Positions 16,956-25,150 of a DNA stretch of 64,000 nucleotides are shown here, piece after piece (within the stretch, counting starts at the first letter, position 1; each line of letters starts with the position of its first letter). Below the pieces are notes generated by a model that worked only from the letters and a program-made list of their open reading frames with translations, ran no database searches and was not told where the DNA came from. The position numbers and the translations under genes were made by a program. This DNA comes from Rudanella sp031411995 (GTDB taxonomy: Bacteria; Bacteroidota; Bacteroidia; Cytophagales; Spirosomataceae). Where the stretch lies: positions 1 to 64,000 of the forward strand of contig JANOCD010000057.1 in NCBI GenBank assembly GCA_031411995.1, written 5' to 3'.

Positions 16956-18518
16956 GTGAGTAATGAATTAGTTATCAGTTCGACTCAGAAAGGTGATCGG
17001 ATTGCCCTCTTGCAGGACAAGAGGTTACTCGAATATCACACCGAAGAGTCCGACAGCAGTTTTACGGTTGGCGACCTGTACTTAGGAACAGTAAAGAAAT
17101 TATCGTCGGGCCTCAATGCCGCATTTGTGGATGTGGGGCACGAAAAAGACGGTTTTCTGCATTATCAGGATTTGGGGCCGAATATTACGTCGTTCCTCAA
17201 ACTTACTAAGGATGTTATCGCCAAGCGCGTTGATACCGGCCGGCTCAATGGCTTTAAGCTGGAGCCGGAGATCGAAAAAATCGGTAAAATCGAGAAGGTA
17301 TTAACCAAGGGTGCGCCGATTTTGGTGCAAATTGTCAAAGAACCTATTTCCACAAAAGGACCCCGGTTGTCGTGCGATATTTCAATCGCGGGCCGCTATT
17401 TAGTACTGGTTCCATTTTCTAACGGGGTTAACCTGTCTAAAAAAATCACTGACCGGGCCGAGCGGAATCGTCTGCTCCGGCTCATGTCGTCGCTGAAGCC
17501 CCAAAACTTCGGTGTGATTGTTCGGACGGTAGCCGCCGGGCGGGAGGTAGAAGAGTTAGACCGCGACCTGCAAACGTCTCTCGAAAAATGGGATACGGCG
17601 ATGAAGGCCCTCCGCGATGCCAAACCCCGTGATCGGGTGTTGGGCGAAATGAACCGGGCCTCGTCTATTTTGCGCGACATGCTGAACGAATCGTTCGACA
17701 GCATTACGGTGGACACGCGGGAAGCCTTTGACGATATTAAGCACTTTATTCACACGATTGCCCCCGAAAAGGAGAAAATTGTTAAGCTCCATATCGGGAA
17801 AAACAAAGTTTTTGAAGCTTTGGGGCTTGAAAAACAGCTCAAGTCACTCTTTGGACGGTCGGTAAGTTTGCCGGGTGGGGGATACCTCATCATTGAACAC
17901 ACCGAAGCCCTGCACGTGATCGACGTGAACAGCGGTAACAAGTCCAATTCCGAAGAGGATCAGGAAGCAACGGCCGTGAGCGTGAACCGCGAAGCCGCCA
18001 AAGAAATTGCCCGTCAACTGCGCCTGCGCGACATGGGCGGCATTATTGTGGTGGACTTCATTGACATGAAGCGAGCCGAAAACAAGAAATTGCTCTACGA
18101 TCAGATGCGCAATGAAATGCACCCTGATCGGTCGAAATACACGATTTTGCCCCTGACCAAGTTTGGTCTGATGCAGATTACCCGGCAGCGGGTACGCCCC
18201 GAAATGAACGTGGCTACCCGCGAAACCTGCCCCACCTGCAACGGAACGGGCACGATTCAGGCGAGTGTGTTGGTAACAGATGTGATCGAGAACAACCTCG
18301 ACTATATTCTGACCAAGCAAAACGAACGGGGTATCAGCGTTATGCTGCACCCATTTCTGCACGCTTACTTCAGCAAGGGTATGTTCTCGCGGCAATGGCA
18401 GTGGTACATGAAATACAAAACCTGGGTGAAATTGATAAAAGACAGTTCGCTCGGTATTATGGAATTTAAATTTCTGACCAAAACCGGGGAGGAAATCGAA
18501 GTAACGGCGGGGAGTTAA
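16956..18518 (+). CDS. rng: Ribonuclease G/E family endoribonuclease
   Basis: 520 residues from GTG 16956 (SNELVISSTQKGDRIALLQD opening). The S1 domain spans about 38-130 (GDLYLGTVKKL; NAAFVDVGHEKDGFLH). The RNase core (150-430) includes the acidic catalytic region with HVIDVNSGNK and GGIIVVDFIDM, and the zinc-link motif CPTCNGTG is near 425. It makes single-strand cuts in rRNA precursors and mRNA. The last 30 codons (18429-18518) have a diverged second copy at 22225-22314, so this 3' end was probably supplied by an inserted segment. Full length and intact. Confidence 0.93.
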   Translation: MSNELVISSTQKGDRIALLQDKRLLEYHTEESDSSFTVGDLYLGTVKKLSSGLNAAFVDVGHEKDGFLHYQDLGPNITSFLKLTKDVIAKRVDTGRLNGFKLEPEIEKIGKIEKVLTKGAPILVQIVKEPISTKGPRLSCDISIAGRYLVLVPFSNGVNLSKKITDRAERNRLLRLMSSLKPQNFGVIVRTVAAGREVEELDRDLQTSLEKWDTAMKALRDAKPRDRVLGEMNRASSILRDMLNESFDSITVDTREAFDDIKHFIHTIAPEKEKIVKLHIGKNKVFEALGLEKQLKSLFGRSVSLPGGGYLIIEHTEALHVIDVNSGNKSNSEEDQEATAVSVNREAAKEIARQLRLRDMGGIIVVDFIDMKRAENKKLLYDQMRNEMHPDRSKYTILPLTKFGLMQITRQRVRPEMNVATRETCPTCNGTGTIQASVLVTDVIENNLDYILTKQNERGISVMLHPFLHAYFSKGMFSRQWQWYMKYKTWVKLIKDSSLGIMEFKFLTKTGEEIEVTAGS

Positions 18519-18533
18519 CGTTCCTGCCAATCA

Positions 18534-18569
18534 AAAAAAAGGCGAACCAGTGATGGTTCGCCTTTTTTT
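18534..18569 (+). terminator. Terminator of rng (copy 1)
   Basis: Sixteen-base arms 18534-18549 and 18554-18569 (A7-GGCGAACCA / TGGTTCGCC-T7) with loop GTGA. The same arms recur at 22332-22367 with a different loop. Confidence 0.85.
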
Positions 18570-18605
18570 GAGTAATAGGGTTGTGTTCAAATTTCCCTCC
18601 GTTTA

Positions 18606-19520
18606 TTAGTAATTGACAAAACTGAATACTCCATTGTTAAATTCGTAGGTGATATTTTCCTGCTTATTGACTGCTTTGAAATTGATTGTGCCCGCAGTGA
18701 ATGAATCATCCTTTAGGATATATTGCTCACTGATCGTCACTGTACCTTCGACGCTAAAATCTCTCCATTCGTTTGCTTCATAGCGGTTGAAATTCTCTAA
18801 TTTAGACAAACCAATGTATTCCTGAAAACTTACGTCAAATGGGTATAACGAACTTGAACTAATTTTATAGACACCCGGAGGTATTTTCTTGAACGGTGCA
18901 TTTGCTCGAAAAACTACTTTGAAATAATCTGTTAAGTAAAAATTCTGAAAATAGGTTGTTGGCCCCTGCGTAGATAAAGGCCACTCTAAAGCAGTTGATG
19001 AATTTGTGGTCTCCACATTATAGCTTTTTGATGGCCCTTGAATTAAGCCCTTTAACTTGTTATTCGGGCGACCACACACATCTGATTTTATCGGCAAGTT
19101 TCTAAATGAGCCATTTATTTCTATAAACTTGGTGGATTGTGGTGTAAATAACTGACCTCTCAGGTCTAAAGAGACTATATTGGCTTGTTCATTGTATATA
19201 AAATTACTGATAGTGATGTACCTCGAAGCATCAAATGCTTGCGTTTCAAAACGTCGCCCGTCTTTATAATTAATCGTTACATTCACAATTCTGCCACTTT
19301 TCAATAGATTAATTTCTAAAGAATACACCATTAATGTATTTTTGAAATCTATACTAACTACATATATATTATCACAAGTTTGACTGGCAACAGCTTGTGG
19401 TAAAGTTGATTCTGGATGATTATCTATGAACAACTTAACCTCATCAACTGGATCAACTGAGGATGAGTTACAGGATAACAGCATTATGCTGATGGCAAAG
19501 AGGTGTAAAATGCGTTCCAT
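18606..19520 (-). CDS. Putative lipoprotein of unknown function (inserted segment)
   Basis: 304 residues. Lipobox LLSC with Cys17 follows a hydrophobic stretch. The mature part is beta-rich: repeated alternating hydrophobic strands (INLLKSGRIVNVTINYKDG; TKFIEINGSFRNLP; FSVEGTVTISEQYILKDD; TYEFNNGVFSFVNY). I recognise no domain. Base composition is clearly more AT-rich than the core genes around it, and codon choice differs, consistent with transfer. It follows the 523-residue lipoprotein gene on the same strand, separated by a hairpin terminator-like repeat, so it may have its own expression level. Confidence 0.65.
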   Translation of the reverse strand: MERILHLFAISIMLLSCNSSSVDPVDEVKLFIDNHPESTLPQAVASQTCDNIYVVSIDFKNTLMVYSLEINLLKSGRIVNVTINYKDGRRFETQAFDASRYITISNFIYNEQANIVSLDLRGQLFTPQSTKFIEINGSFRNLPIKSDVCGRPNNKLKGLIQGPSKSYNVETTNSSTALEWPLSTQGPTTYFQNFYLTDYFKVVFRANAPFKKIPPGVYKISSSSLYPFDVSFQEYIGLSKLENFNRYEANEWRDFSVEGTVTISEQYILKDDSFTAGTINFKAVNKQENITYEFNNGVFSFVNY

Positions 19521-19537
19521 GGTGAAAAAGACTTTAA

Positions 19538-19585
19538 AACAAGGAAAGTGTACATATCTTTTGAGATATGTATACTTTCCTTGTT
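19538..19585 (-). terminator. Hairpin between the two island lipoprotein genes
   Basis: Arms 19539-19559 and 19564-19584 (21 bp, one mismatch, 4-nt loop), followed on the minus strand by TTTTAAAG. It touches the stop codon of the 19584-21155 gene and lies 18 bp before the next ATG, so it can terminate or attenuate between the two. Confidence 0.6.
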
Positions 19586-21155
19586 ATGGCTGTACTTGCA
19601 CTGGTCTGATGATAACATTGCAAAAACCTAAATTATATTCTCTCGCTTCGTAGAGAGTACTCATAGGCAAAACTACTTTACCTATGAGTATGGCATCTCC
19701 AAAATTAATGATTGCTGCCTCCAACTCATCTGAACCTTCTTGATAGGTCATTTTTGCGCTAAATAGTTGGGCACTTTCACCACTAATTCCGAATTTTAAA
19801 CCTGTCTTATTAAATTCTCCTCCATCCAGCCCAAAATTAAAGGCTTGTTTTGCTTGCAGTGAAACCGTACGTTCTATATTAGTCTGGGTATCAACCTCTT
19901 CCAATTTAACCAATATAGACGAGGTAAAGGCTCCTATGTCCCAATTGAATAGCTCTTGTCTCAAATTAACATTTTTACTGGTTACACCAGTAGGGAGATA
20001 AACATATCTCCTCTGCCAAGGCCAAAAGCCAGGAAAAGTTAATGTTTCGTACTGAACATCGAATAAATCCGAGGCCATCACAGGAAATGGCGTTGTAAAT
20101 TCAGTGCCTAAGGATTGGCTCTTTGCGCTGTAAAACACGTGTATTCTAAACGTAAAAGATGAGCTTGTCCAAAATGTACTTTGAGCACCACTGCTTGAGG
20201 ATTGAAAAGTGGGGTCGCTCCCATCTGTAGCATCACTAATTGCCTGAAAGGCCCCCATTGGGTTTGAATCCGACATTCTGATCATAGTCAGGGCTTCTTT
20301 GAATTGGTATTTGAATGTACCCCGTGTAGTATTATTGGTCAGATCATAGTATACGTGGTCGCGCTGCCATCCATCACTGTTCGGGAAAATTTCATAGGCA
20401 CTTTTGATCTTGCCTTCCAGTTCAGATCCATCGTAATATCTTGCACCTTTTTTCTTATTCAAATTCAAATTTCTATCGAAATTATCGTCAATAAACTTGT
20501 ACGATTTACCCGTGCTTGCCAAAAACTTTGTTTTGGATTTCAACTTACCAAAACCAGGGTGTGAATCGTCCAGTATCCGCAATGAATTCTTAACCACCAC
20601 TATTGGGAAGCCCGGTGCGTATTTAGCCGGGAGTACTGCTTCAACGCCGTTTGCATCCACAATAGGGACATCGTCTGTTTTTATAGACTTAATGCCAACT
20701 AAAGGAACCGTATTTTCTGTGTCCCAAGATTGTGCTGAGAACGATCCTTTAGGCAAAGTAGGGACAAAGATTGTCAAGGTTGGCAACTCTTTTTCTATTT
20801 CATGCAACCTTGCTTTGTTCTTCAGATGTTTTGTGATCAGATCCGCAACTGTAGTTTTGCTTTCTAATTCCTCATCCCTGATTAATGCGAAAAGTACATC
20901 GTAATCTTCATCAATCATTTCAAGAGCCTTCTTTTTTAACAGAAGACGAAGAGCTTTGCTTTCGTTCATCGCCTTTGCTAAGGCCAGTCCGAAATCCTTT
21001 CTCATGGCTTGACCCTCCTCTTCGGAAATTCGAGCACTGCCAGCGGGATTCCTACTCAGTAGATTAGTATCTTTTAGAACACTAACTTCTGAGCATGAGA
21101 TCAACAGAGTGATTATCGACATTCCGAAGAATGCCTTTTTTAACCTTTCGTTCAT
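19584..21155 (-). CDS. Large putative lipoprotein of unknown function (inserted segment)
   Basis: 523 residues, lipobox LLISC with Cys21. Residues 45-130 are helical and charged (MRKDFGLALAKAMNES; DEDYDVLFALIRDEELESK), then a beta-rich part from about 145 to 520, including DHVYYDLTNNTTRGTFKYQF and SFTFRIHVFYSAKS. I know no family for it. Some Bacteroidota surface lipoproteins combine a helical stalk with a beta-domain in this order, but the likeness is general. AT-rich like its neighbour. Probably exported to the outer membrane; a role with the next lipoprotein gene is suggested only by adjacency. Confidence 0.6.
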   Translation of the reverse strand: MNERLKKAFFGMSIITLLISCSEVSVLKDTNLLSRNPAGSARISEEEGQAMRKDFGLALAKAMNESKALRLLLKKKALEMIDEDYDVLFALIRDEELESKTTVADLITKHLKNKARLHEIEKELPTLTIFVPTLPKGSFSAQSWDTENTVPLVGIKSIKTDDVPIVDANGVEAVLPAKYAPGFPIVVVKNSLRILDDSHPGFGKLKSKTKFLASTGKSYKFIDDNFDRNLNLNKKKGARYYDGSELEGKIKSAYEIFPNSDGWQRDHVYYDLTNNTTRGTFKYQFKEALTMIRMSDSNPMGAFQAISDATDGSDPTFQSSSSGAQSTFWTSSSFTFRIHVFYSAKSQSLGTEFTTPFPVMASDLFDVQYETLTFPGFWPWQRRYVYLPTGVTSKNVNLRQELFNWDIGAFTSSILVKLEEVDTQTNIERTVSLQAKQAFNFGLDGGEFNKTGLKFGISGESAQLFSAKMTYQEGSDELEAAIINFGDAILIGKVVLPMSTLYEAREYNLGFCNVIIRPVQVQP

Positions 21156-21312
21156 TGTACAAAATCTTTGATGGAATGATCGAGCCTACTCTCTTTTCAG
21201 GCTTTTCGGCGTTCGCCCTTGTTCGATTGAACAATGCAAAGGTTGCCACTCAAAACCTCCTAAACATGATATAACTGTACCATTTTCAGGTAGATACCTG
21301 TACTAAATTTGG

Positions 21313-21330
21313 ATAGTACACGTGTACTAT
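21313..21330. promoter_or_regulatory. Perfect 18-bp palindrome at the regulator gene end
   Basis: ATAGTACACGTGTACTAT is a perfect inverted repeat with no spacer. It covers the last bases and stop codon of the LuxR-type gene and lies 158 bp upstream of the lipoprotein gene at 21155. That suits an operator for the lipoprotein promoter, perhaps bound by the adjacent regulator. No terminator U-tract is present. Confidence 0.45.
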
Positions 21331-21962
21331 TCCGCCAATAACCGCTTGATTTTCTCGGCATTTATCAAGACAAAACTAATCAGCGAACCCGGCCCACCCG
21401 AAACTCCCAACTTTTGCGATATGCTCGCTTTTTCGTTTCTAAGCGTATGAGGGCTTATGCACTGCACATCAGCAATATCCTTACCATTCATACCCTTTAG
21501 CATCAGCGCCATTATGCCCCGTTCGGCAGAAGTCAGTTTATTAAACCCCGACAGGGTTTCTTTTTTCTGGTAAACCGGGCTTGTGGCCAACAGAGAGGTC
21601 GTGTAATGATGCCCCGCTTTCAGGGTCGTCAAGCAAATCGGTAGCTCATCGAAGGAGCATAAAACATCAAAGTCGAGCGTATCTAACATAGGCCAAAGCC
21701 CGCCGATGGTTGCCACGGCATCGGGCAGCAAACAAAGAATAAGCTGGCAGTTGGGGGCGGCCCTTTTCATTTGCTCCAACAGATGCAGGCTGCTCAAACT
21801 TTCGCTGGTCAGGAGGGCATAGTGGGGTTGTTCGGCGGTCAGCTTCTCCAGAAACAAGTCGGGTTGGGTGTAGCCTTGCCGGACGGCTAAACCCGCTGAT
21901 TCGATATTGGCTAAAACGGTTAATAAGGTAGTACGACGGGGACACAAGGCAGTCAGGTTCAT
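21327..21962 (-). CDS. LuxR-type helix-turn-helix response regulator-like protein
   Basis: 211 residues from ATG 21962. A longer in-frame start at 22217 exists but would add 85 residues that do not look like protein and span a G10 tract, so 21962 is preferred. The first 125 residues resemble a receiver-like alpha/beta domain, but the acidic pocket and phospho-aspartate are not evident (PNCQLILCLLPDA), so it may be a degenerate receiver. The C-terminal HTH is clear: LTSAERGIMALMLKGMNGKDIADV then SPHTLRNEKASISQKLGV. It may control the two lipoprotein genes beside it. Confidence 0.75.
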   Translation of the reverse strand: MNLTALCPRRTTLLTVLANIESAGLAVRQGYTQPDLFLEKLTAEQPHYALLTSESLSSLHLLEQMKRAAPNCQLILCLLPDAVATIGGLWPMLDTLDFDVLCSFDELPICLTTLKAGHHYTTSLLATSPVYQKKETLSGFNKLTSAERGIMALMLKGMNGKDIADVQCISPHTLRNEKASISQKLGVSGGPGSLISFVLINAEKIKRLLAE

Positions 21963-22224
21963 GGTGATGGGTGTATTTAGCGGTTTTGTGGGACATACCG
22001 CTTTTACCTTAGTCGTTCTGACCCCTCGAAATGTAATCACAAAAACAAAGAAAGTCAAAAATAATCTTATTATTGGTACAAATGGGGGGGGGGTAAGTAA
22101 CTGATAGTTAACAGTTTGTGATAGAAGTAAGTAACCAGAATTTTTCAAGAAATAAGTATAAATAATCAGGCATTTCCCGTCGTTACCCCGAAATGACCGT
22201 TCCCAGCAACTTGGCAATTTCTAG

Positions 22225-22314
22225 AAACTCGTCAAAGACAGCTCACTCGGTATCATGGAATTCAAATTCCTGACCAAAACCGGGGAAGAAATCGAAGTAA
22301 CAGCAGGGAGTTAA
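22225..22314 (+). pseudogene. Detached 3' end of rng (copy 2)
   Basis: Thirty codons ending TAA encode the same last residues as rng (KDSSLGIMEFKFLTKTGEE core) with one Ile to Val change. Twelve of 90 bases differ from the intact copy, mostly at third positions. It has no start and cannot be expressed as a protein. It is most simply the original chromosomal 3' end displaced by the insertion. Confidence 0.85.
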
Positions 22315-22331
22315 AACCGTTGCTTGTAAAC

Positions 22332-22367
22332 AAAAAAAGGCGAACCATAACTGGTTCGCCTTTTTTT
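22332..22367 (+). terminator. Terminator of the detached rng copy
   Basis: Arms identical in sequence to those of the rng terminator at 18534-18569, with loop TAAC. With its T7 run it probably also serves the convergent glucosidase gene from the other strand. Confidence 0.8.
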
Positions 22368-22442
22368 GTTTGCCACCGCCATTGAGCTTTGTCAACTGCG
22401 TTGAATAACCCGCAAAAATGCCCTTGCTAAAATACGCAAAAA

Positions 22443-25106
22443 TCACTCCCACTCCCACGCATCATCATTCACTAATTCAGCCACGACTGCTGTCCAGCCG
22501 GTTTGGTGGCTGGCTCCGATGCCCTGGGCCGTGTCACCGTGGAAATACTCGAAAAACAGGAGCAGATCGGCATTTTCGGGGCGTTCATAGAATGGCCTGA
22601 ACGGGCCGTGAACGGGTCGGTGGCCGGTCTCGTCGCGCTCAAAAATGCTGACGATGCGTTTAGCCAAGGCATCAGAAACCTGTTCGAGATTCAGGTGATT
22701 GCCAGAGCCGGTGGGATATTCGACCTTGTGCGAGTCGCCGAAAAACTGGTGATATTTTTTTAATGACTTGATTATCAAATAGTTGATTGGCATCCAGACG
22801 GGGCCGCGCCAGTTGGAGTTACCCCCAAACATACCCGTGTCGGAGTCACCGGGAACGTAGCGGATACTGTGGAATTCGCCATCGACCTGAACGCCATACG
22901 GGTGTTGTTCATGGTATTTTGATAAGGCGCGGATGCCGCCCGGCGACAGAAACTCAGCCTCATCAAGCATCACTTCCAACAACTTCACTAAGCGTTCTTT
23001 CGAAATCAGCGACAGCAAAATATCCCCCCGTTCGTTCACGAGTTGTTCGGGCATAGGTTTGCCCAATTCGCTGTGGTATTTCTGGAAAAACTTCATCCGT
23101 TTCAGGAAATCCGATAGTGGCTGGCAGTGCTCCCATTTGATTACGGATACCGCAAACAACACTGTCAATCCCACCACCGACCTGACTTTCAGCTTTTTAG
23201 ATGAACCGTGCGCGGGGTGCATGAGATCGTAGAAAAACTGATCGTCATCATCCCAAAGCTCCCCGTTGAGCGACTCGGCAATCAACACAAAATGCTCGTA
23301 GAATTTCGTGGCAACATCTTCAAACGTTGGGTCGTGGCGCGTGATTTCGAGGGCCATGTCCATCATGTTCAGGGCATACATTCCCATCCAGGCGGTCGCA
23401 TCGGCCTGTTCGAGCAGGGTGCCGGGCGGCAGGTGACTCCGGTTGATAACGCCAATATTATCTAAACCCAAAAAGCCCCCGCTAAACACGTTGTTCTCTT
23501 CATGGTCGTGCCGGTTGGCCCACCAGGTGAAGTTAATGAGCAGTTTCTGGAAGGCCCGTTTCAGAAACTGTACATCTTCGTTTCCGTAAATGGCCCGTTC
23601 AATCCGATAGACCGATAAGGCCGCCCAGGCATGAACAGGCGGGTTCACATCCGAAAAATTCCACTCATAAGCGGGCATTTGCCCCTGTGGATTCATATAC
23701 CACTCACGCATGAGCAATATGAGCTGGTTCTTGGCGAAAACGGGGTCAACCATTGCCATCGGGATGCAATGAAATGCCAAATCCCAGGCCGCATACCAGG
23801 GGTATTCCCATTTGTCGGGCATACTCAAAACGTCCTCATTGTTGAGGTGTTCCCAGTGACTGTTGCGGCCCAAAACACGTTGCGATGGGGGCGGTGGCTG
23901 ACCGGGGTCGCCGTGGAGCCATCGCGGAATGTCGTAGTGGTAATACTGTTTCGACCAAAGCAAACCAGCCAACGCCTGCCGCTGAATACCCTTCTGATCG
24001 GGGGTGGCATTGGTGGGGGTCAGGATGTGATGAAATTCGTTGGCCTCGCGAATTCGATCCATAAAAACCTGCTGAAACTCCTTGCCAAATGGCTTTAACT
24101 TCGTGACTTTGGCTAGCCTCAGGCAAATGGTCCGCGAGGCTTTCGGCGCAATGGTTAACCTGTAAACCGGGGCAAATTTTGTGCCACTTGGGTTTTCCTG
24201 AAGCAGTTCGCATAGGTAATCGTTTTGCCCGGCAACAGCTTCGTGGAAGGCATCTTTCACAAACGGCGTGGCGTTTGGGATTCCGAAAAGGCGTTTGGTA
24301 TTCGTCTCATTATCAGTCATCAGAGCCACATTAGTCGGCTCATAATAAAAATAGTAATCACCAACACGGGGGTGTTTCAGGTAGGCTACCCCAGCCGTAG
24401 GTGTGTCGGGTCGGCGGTTGATGGCGGGCTTAACATAGTCTGGCTCAAACGCCCAGCGATTGCGGCACCAAAGCTGCGGCAAAAGTGTCAGCTCGGCATC
24501 GTCGGGGCCGTGATTGGTAACAGTAATGCGAATACAAATATCGTCAGGGTTGTTTTTGGCATACTCAACCTGCACGTCGAAATAGCGACCCTCCTCAAAA
24601 ACGCCCGTATGCAAAATCTCAAATTCGGGGTCGTTGCGGGAACGATAACCATTCTCCATCAACAGGTGTCCATAGGGAAAATTGGCCTGTGGATACTTGT
24701 AGAGGGCCTTCATATAGGAATGCGAAGGCGTGTTGTCGAGGTAATAATACAACTCTTTCACGTCTTCGCCATGGTTACCCTCGTTGTTGGTGAGACCAAA
24801 AAGCCGCTCTTTCAGGATGCCGTCGTTGTGGTTCCAGAGGGCTAACCCAAAGCAAACGTGTTGCCGCCGATCCGAAATGCCCAACAGACCATCTTCGCCC
24901 CAGCGATAAACCCGTGAGCGGGCATGATCGTGCGGGAAAAAATTCCAGGCATCTCCGTTGGCTGAGTAATCTTCGCGGACGGTTCCCCACTGACGGTCAG
25001 AGAGATATGGCCCCCACTTTTCGAGCGGAACGGTTTTTTCGGCGTTTTCGAGAACGCGCCTGCGTTCGGCACCGGGCAATGGTAGAGAGGAAAGTTTCTT
25101 AGGCAT
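22443..25106 (-). CDS. MGH1-like (GH63-related) glucosidase
   Basis: 887 residues from ATG 25106; a GTG at 25154 would add 16 residues and overlap the SDR stop, which I consider less likely. It has no signal peptide, so it is likely cytoplasmic. An N-terminal beta-rich part (to about 370) is followed by an (alpha/alpha)6 barrel with EYPWYAAWDLAFHCIP, AYEWNFSDVNPP, GGNSNWRGPVWMPINYL and a late FFEYFHGDTAQGIGA. These motifs fit the bacterial MGH1-like glycoside hydrolases related to GH63 that cut alpha-glucosides. Its gene follows the SDR gene on the same strand, and both may process the same sugar. Activity and linkage are inferred. Confidence 0.8.
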   Translation of the reverse strand: MPKKLSSLPLPGAERRRVLENAEKTVPLEKWGPYLSDRQWGTVREDYSANGDAWNFFPHDHARSRVYRWGEDGLLGISDRRQHVCFGLALWNHNDGILKERLFGLTNNEGNHGEDVKELYYYLDNTPSHSYMKALYKYPQANFPYGHLLMENGYRSRNDPEFEILHTGVFEEGRYFDVQVEYAKNNPDDICIRITVTNHGPDDAELTLLPQLWCRNRWAFEPDYVKPAINRRPDTPTAGVAYLKHPRVGDYYFYYEPTNVALMTDNETNTKRLFGIPNATPFVKDAFHEAVAGQNDYLCELLQENPSGTKFAPVYRLTIAPKASRTICLRLAKVTKLKPFGKEFQQVFMDRIREANEFHHILTPTNATPDQKGIQRQALAGLLWSKQYYHYDIPRWLHGDPGQPPPPSQRVLGRNSHWEHLNNEDVLSMPDKWEYPWYAAWDLAFHCIPMAMVDPVFAKNQLILLMREWYMNPQGQMPAYEWNFSDVNPPVHAWAALSVYRIERAIYGNEDVQFLKRAFQKLLINFTWWANRHDHEENNVFSGGFLGLDNIGVINRSHLPPGTLLEQADATAWMGMYALNMMDMALEITRHDPTFEDVATKFYEHFVLIAESLNGELWDDDDQFFYDLMHPAHGSSKKLKVRSVVGLTVLFAVSVIKWEHCQPLSDFLKRMKFFQKYHSELGKPMPEQLVNERGDILLSLISKERLVKLLEVMLDEAEFLSPGGIRALSKYHEQHPYGVQVDGEFHSIRYVPGDSDTGMFGGNSNWRGPVWMPINYLIIKSLKKYHQFFGDSHKVEYPTGSGNHLNLEQVSDALAKRIVSIFERDETGHRPVHGPFRPFYERPENADLLLFFEYFHGDTAQGIGASHQTGWTAVVAELVNDDAWEWE

Positions 25107-25150
25107 GGGTTCCTGTGTGTTGATGGTAAATAAAGATACACATTTATTCG

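Larger units (their letters stand above)
18429..22367. mobile_element. Inserted segment flanked by duplicated rng 3' ends and terminators
   Basis: Two copies of the last 30 codons of rng plus the terminator flank three unrelated AT-richer genes. Copy 1 (18429-18518) belongs to the intact gene and copy 2 (22225-22314) is detached; the offset is 3796 bp. Twelve of 90 bases differ and only one residue changes (Ile to Val). Each copy is followed by a hairpin with the same arms (18534-18569 and 22332-22367). This is the pattern left by an element that enters at a gene 3' end and restores it from its own DNA. No integrase or transposase is present, so the mechanism is inferred and the exact left border inside rng is unknown. 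Confidence 0.6.
21963..22442. other. 480-bp region: G10 tract, detached rng 3' end, terminator
   Basis: No complete gene. It holds the upstream region of the LuxR-type gene, including a run of ten G at 22084-22093, then the detached rng 3' copy (22225-22314), a terminator (22332-22367) and the 3' flank of the convergent glucosidase gene. The stretch 21963-22224 shows nothing else. Confidence 0.6.

Noticed and set aside
22068..22100. Tandem or integron-like attachment site around the G10 tract
   Set aside because: No core site, no inverted repeats and no integrase gene nearby; only the homopolymer is present.
21963..22217. N-terminal extension of the LuxR-type gene
   Set aside because: The extra 85 residues read through a G10 tract and a region lacking protein character; ATG 21962 gives a normal-length regulator.
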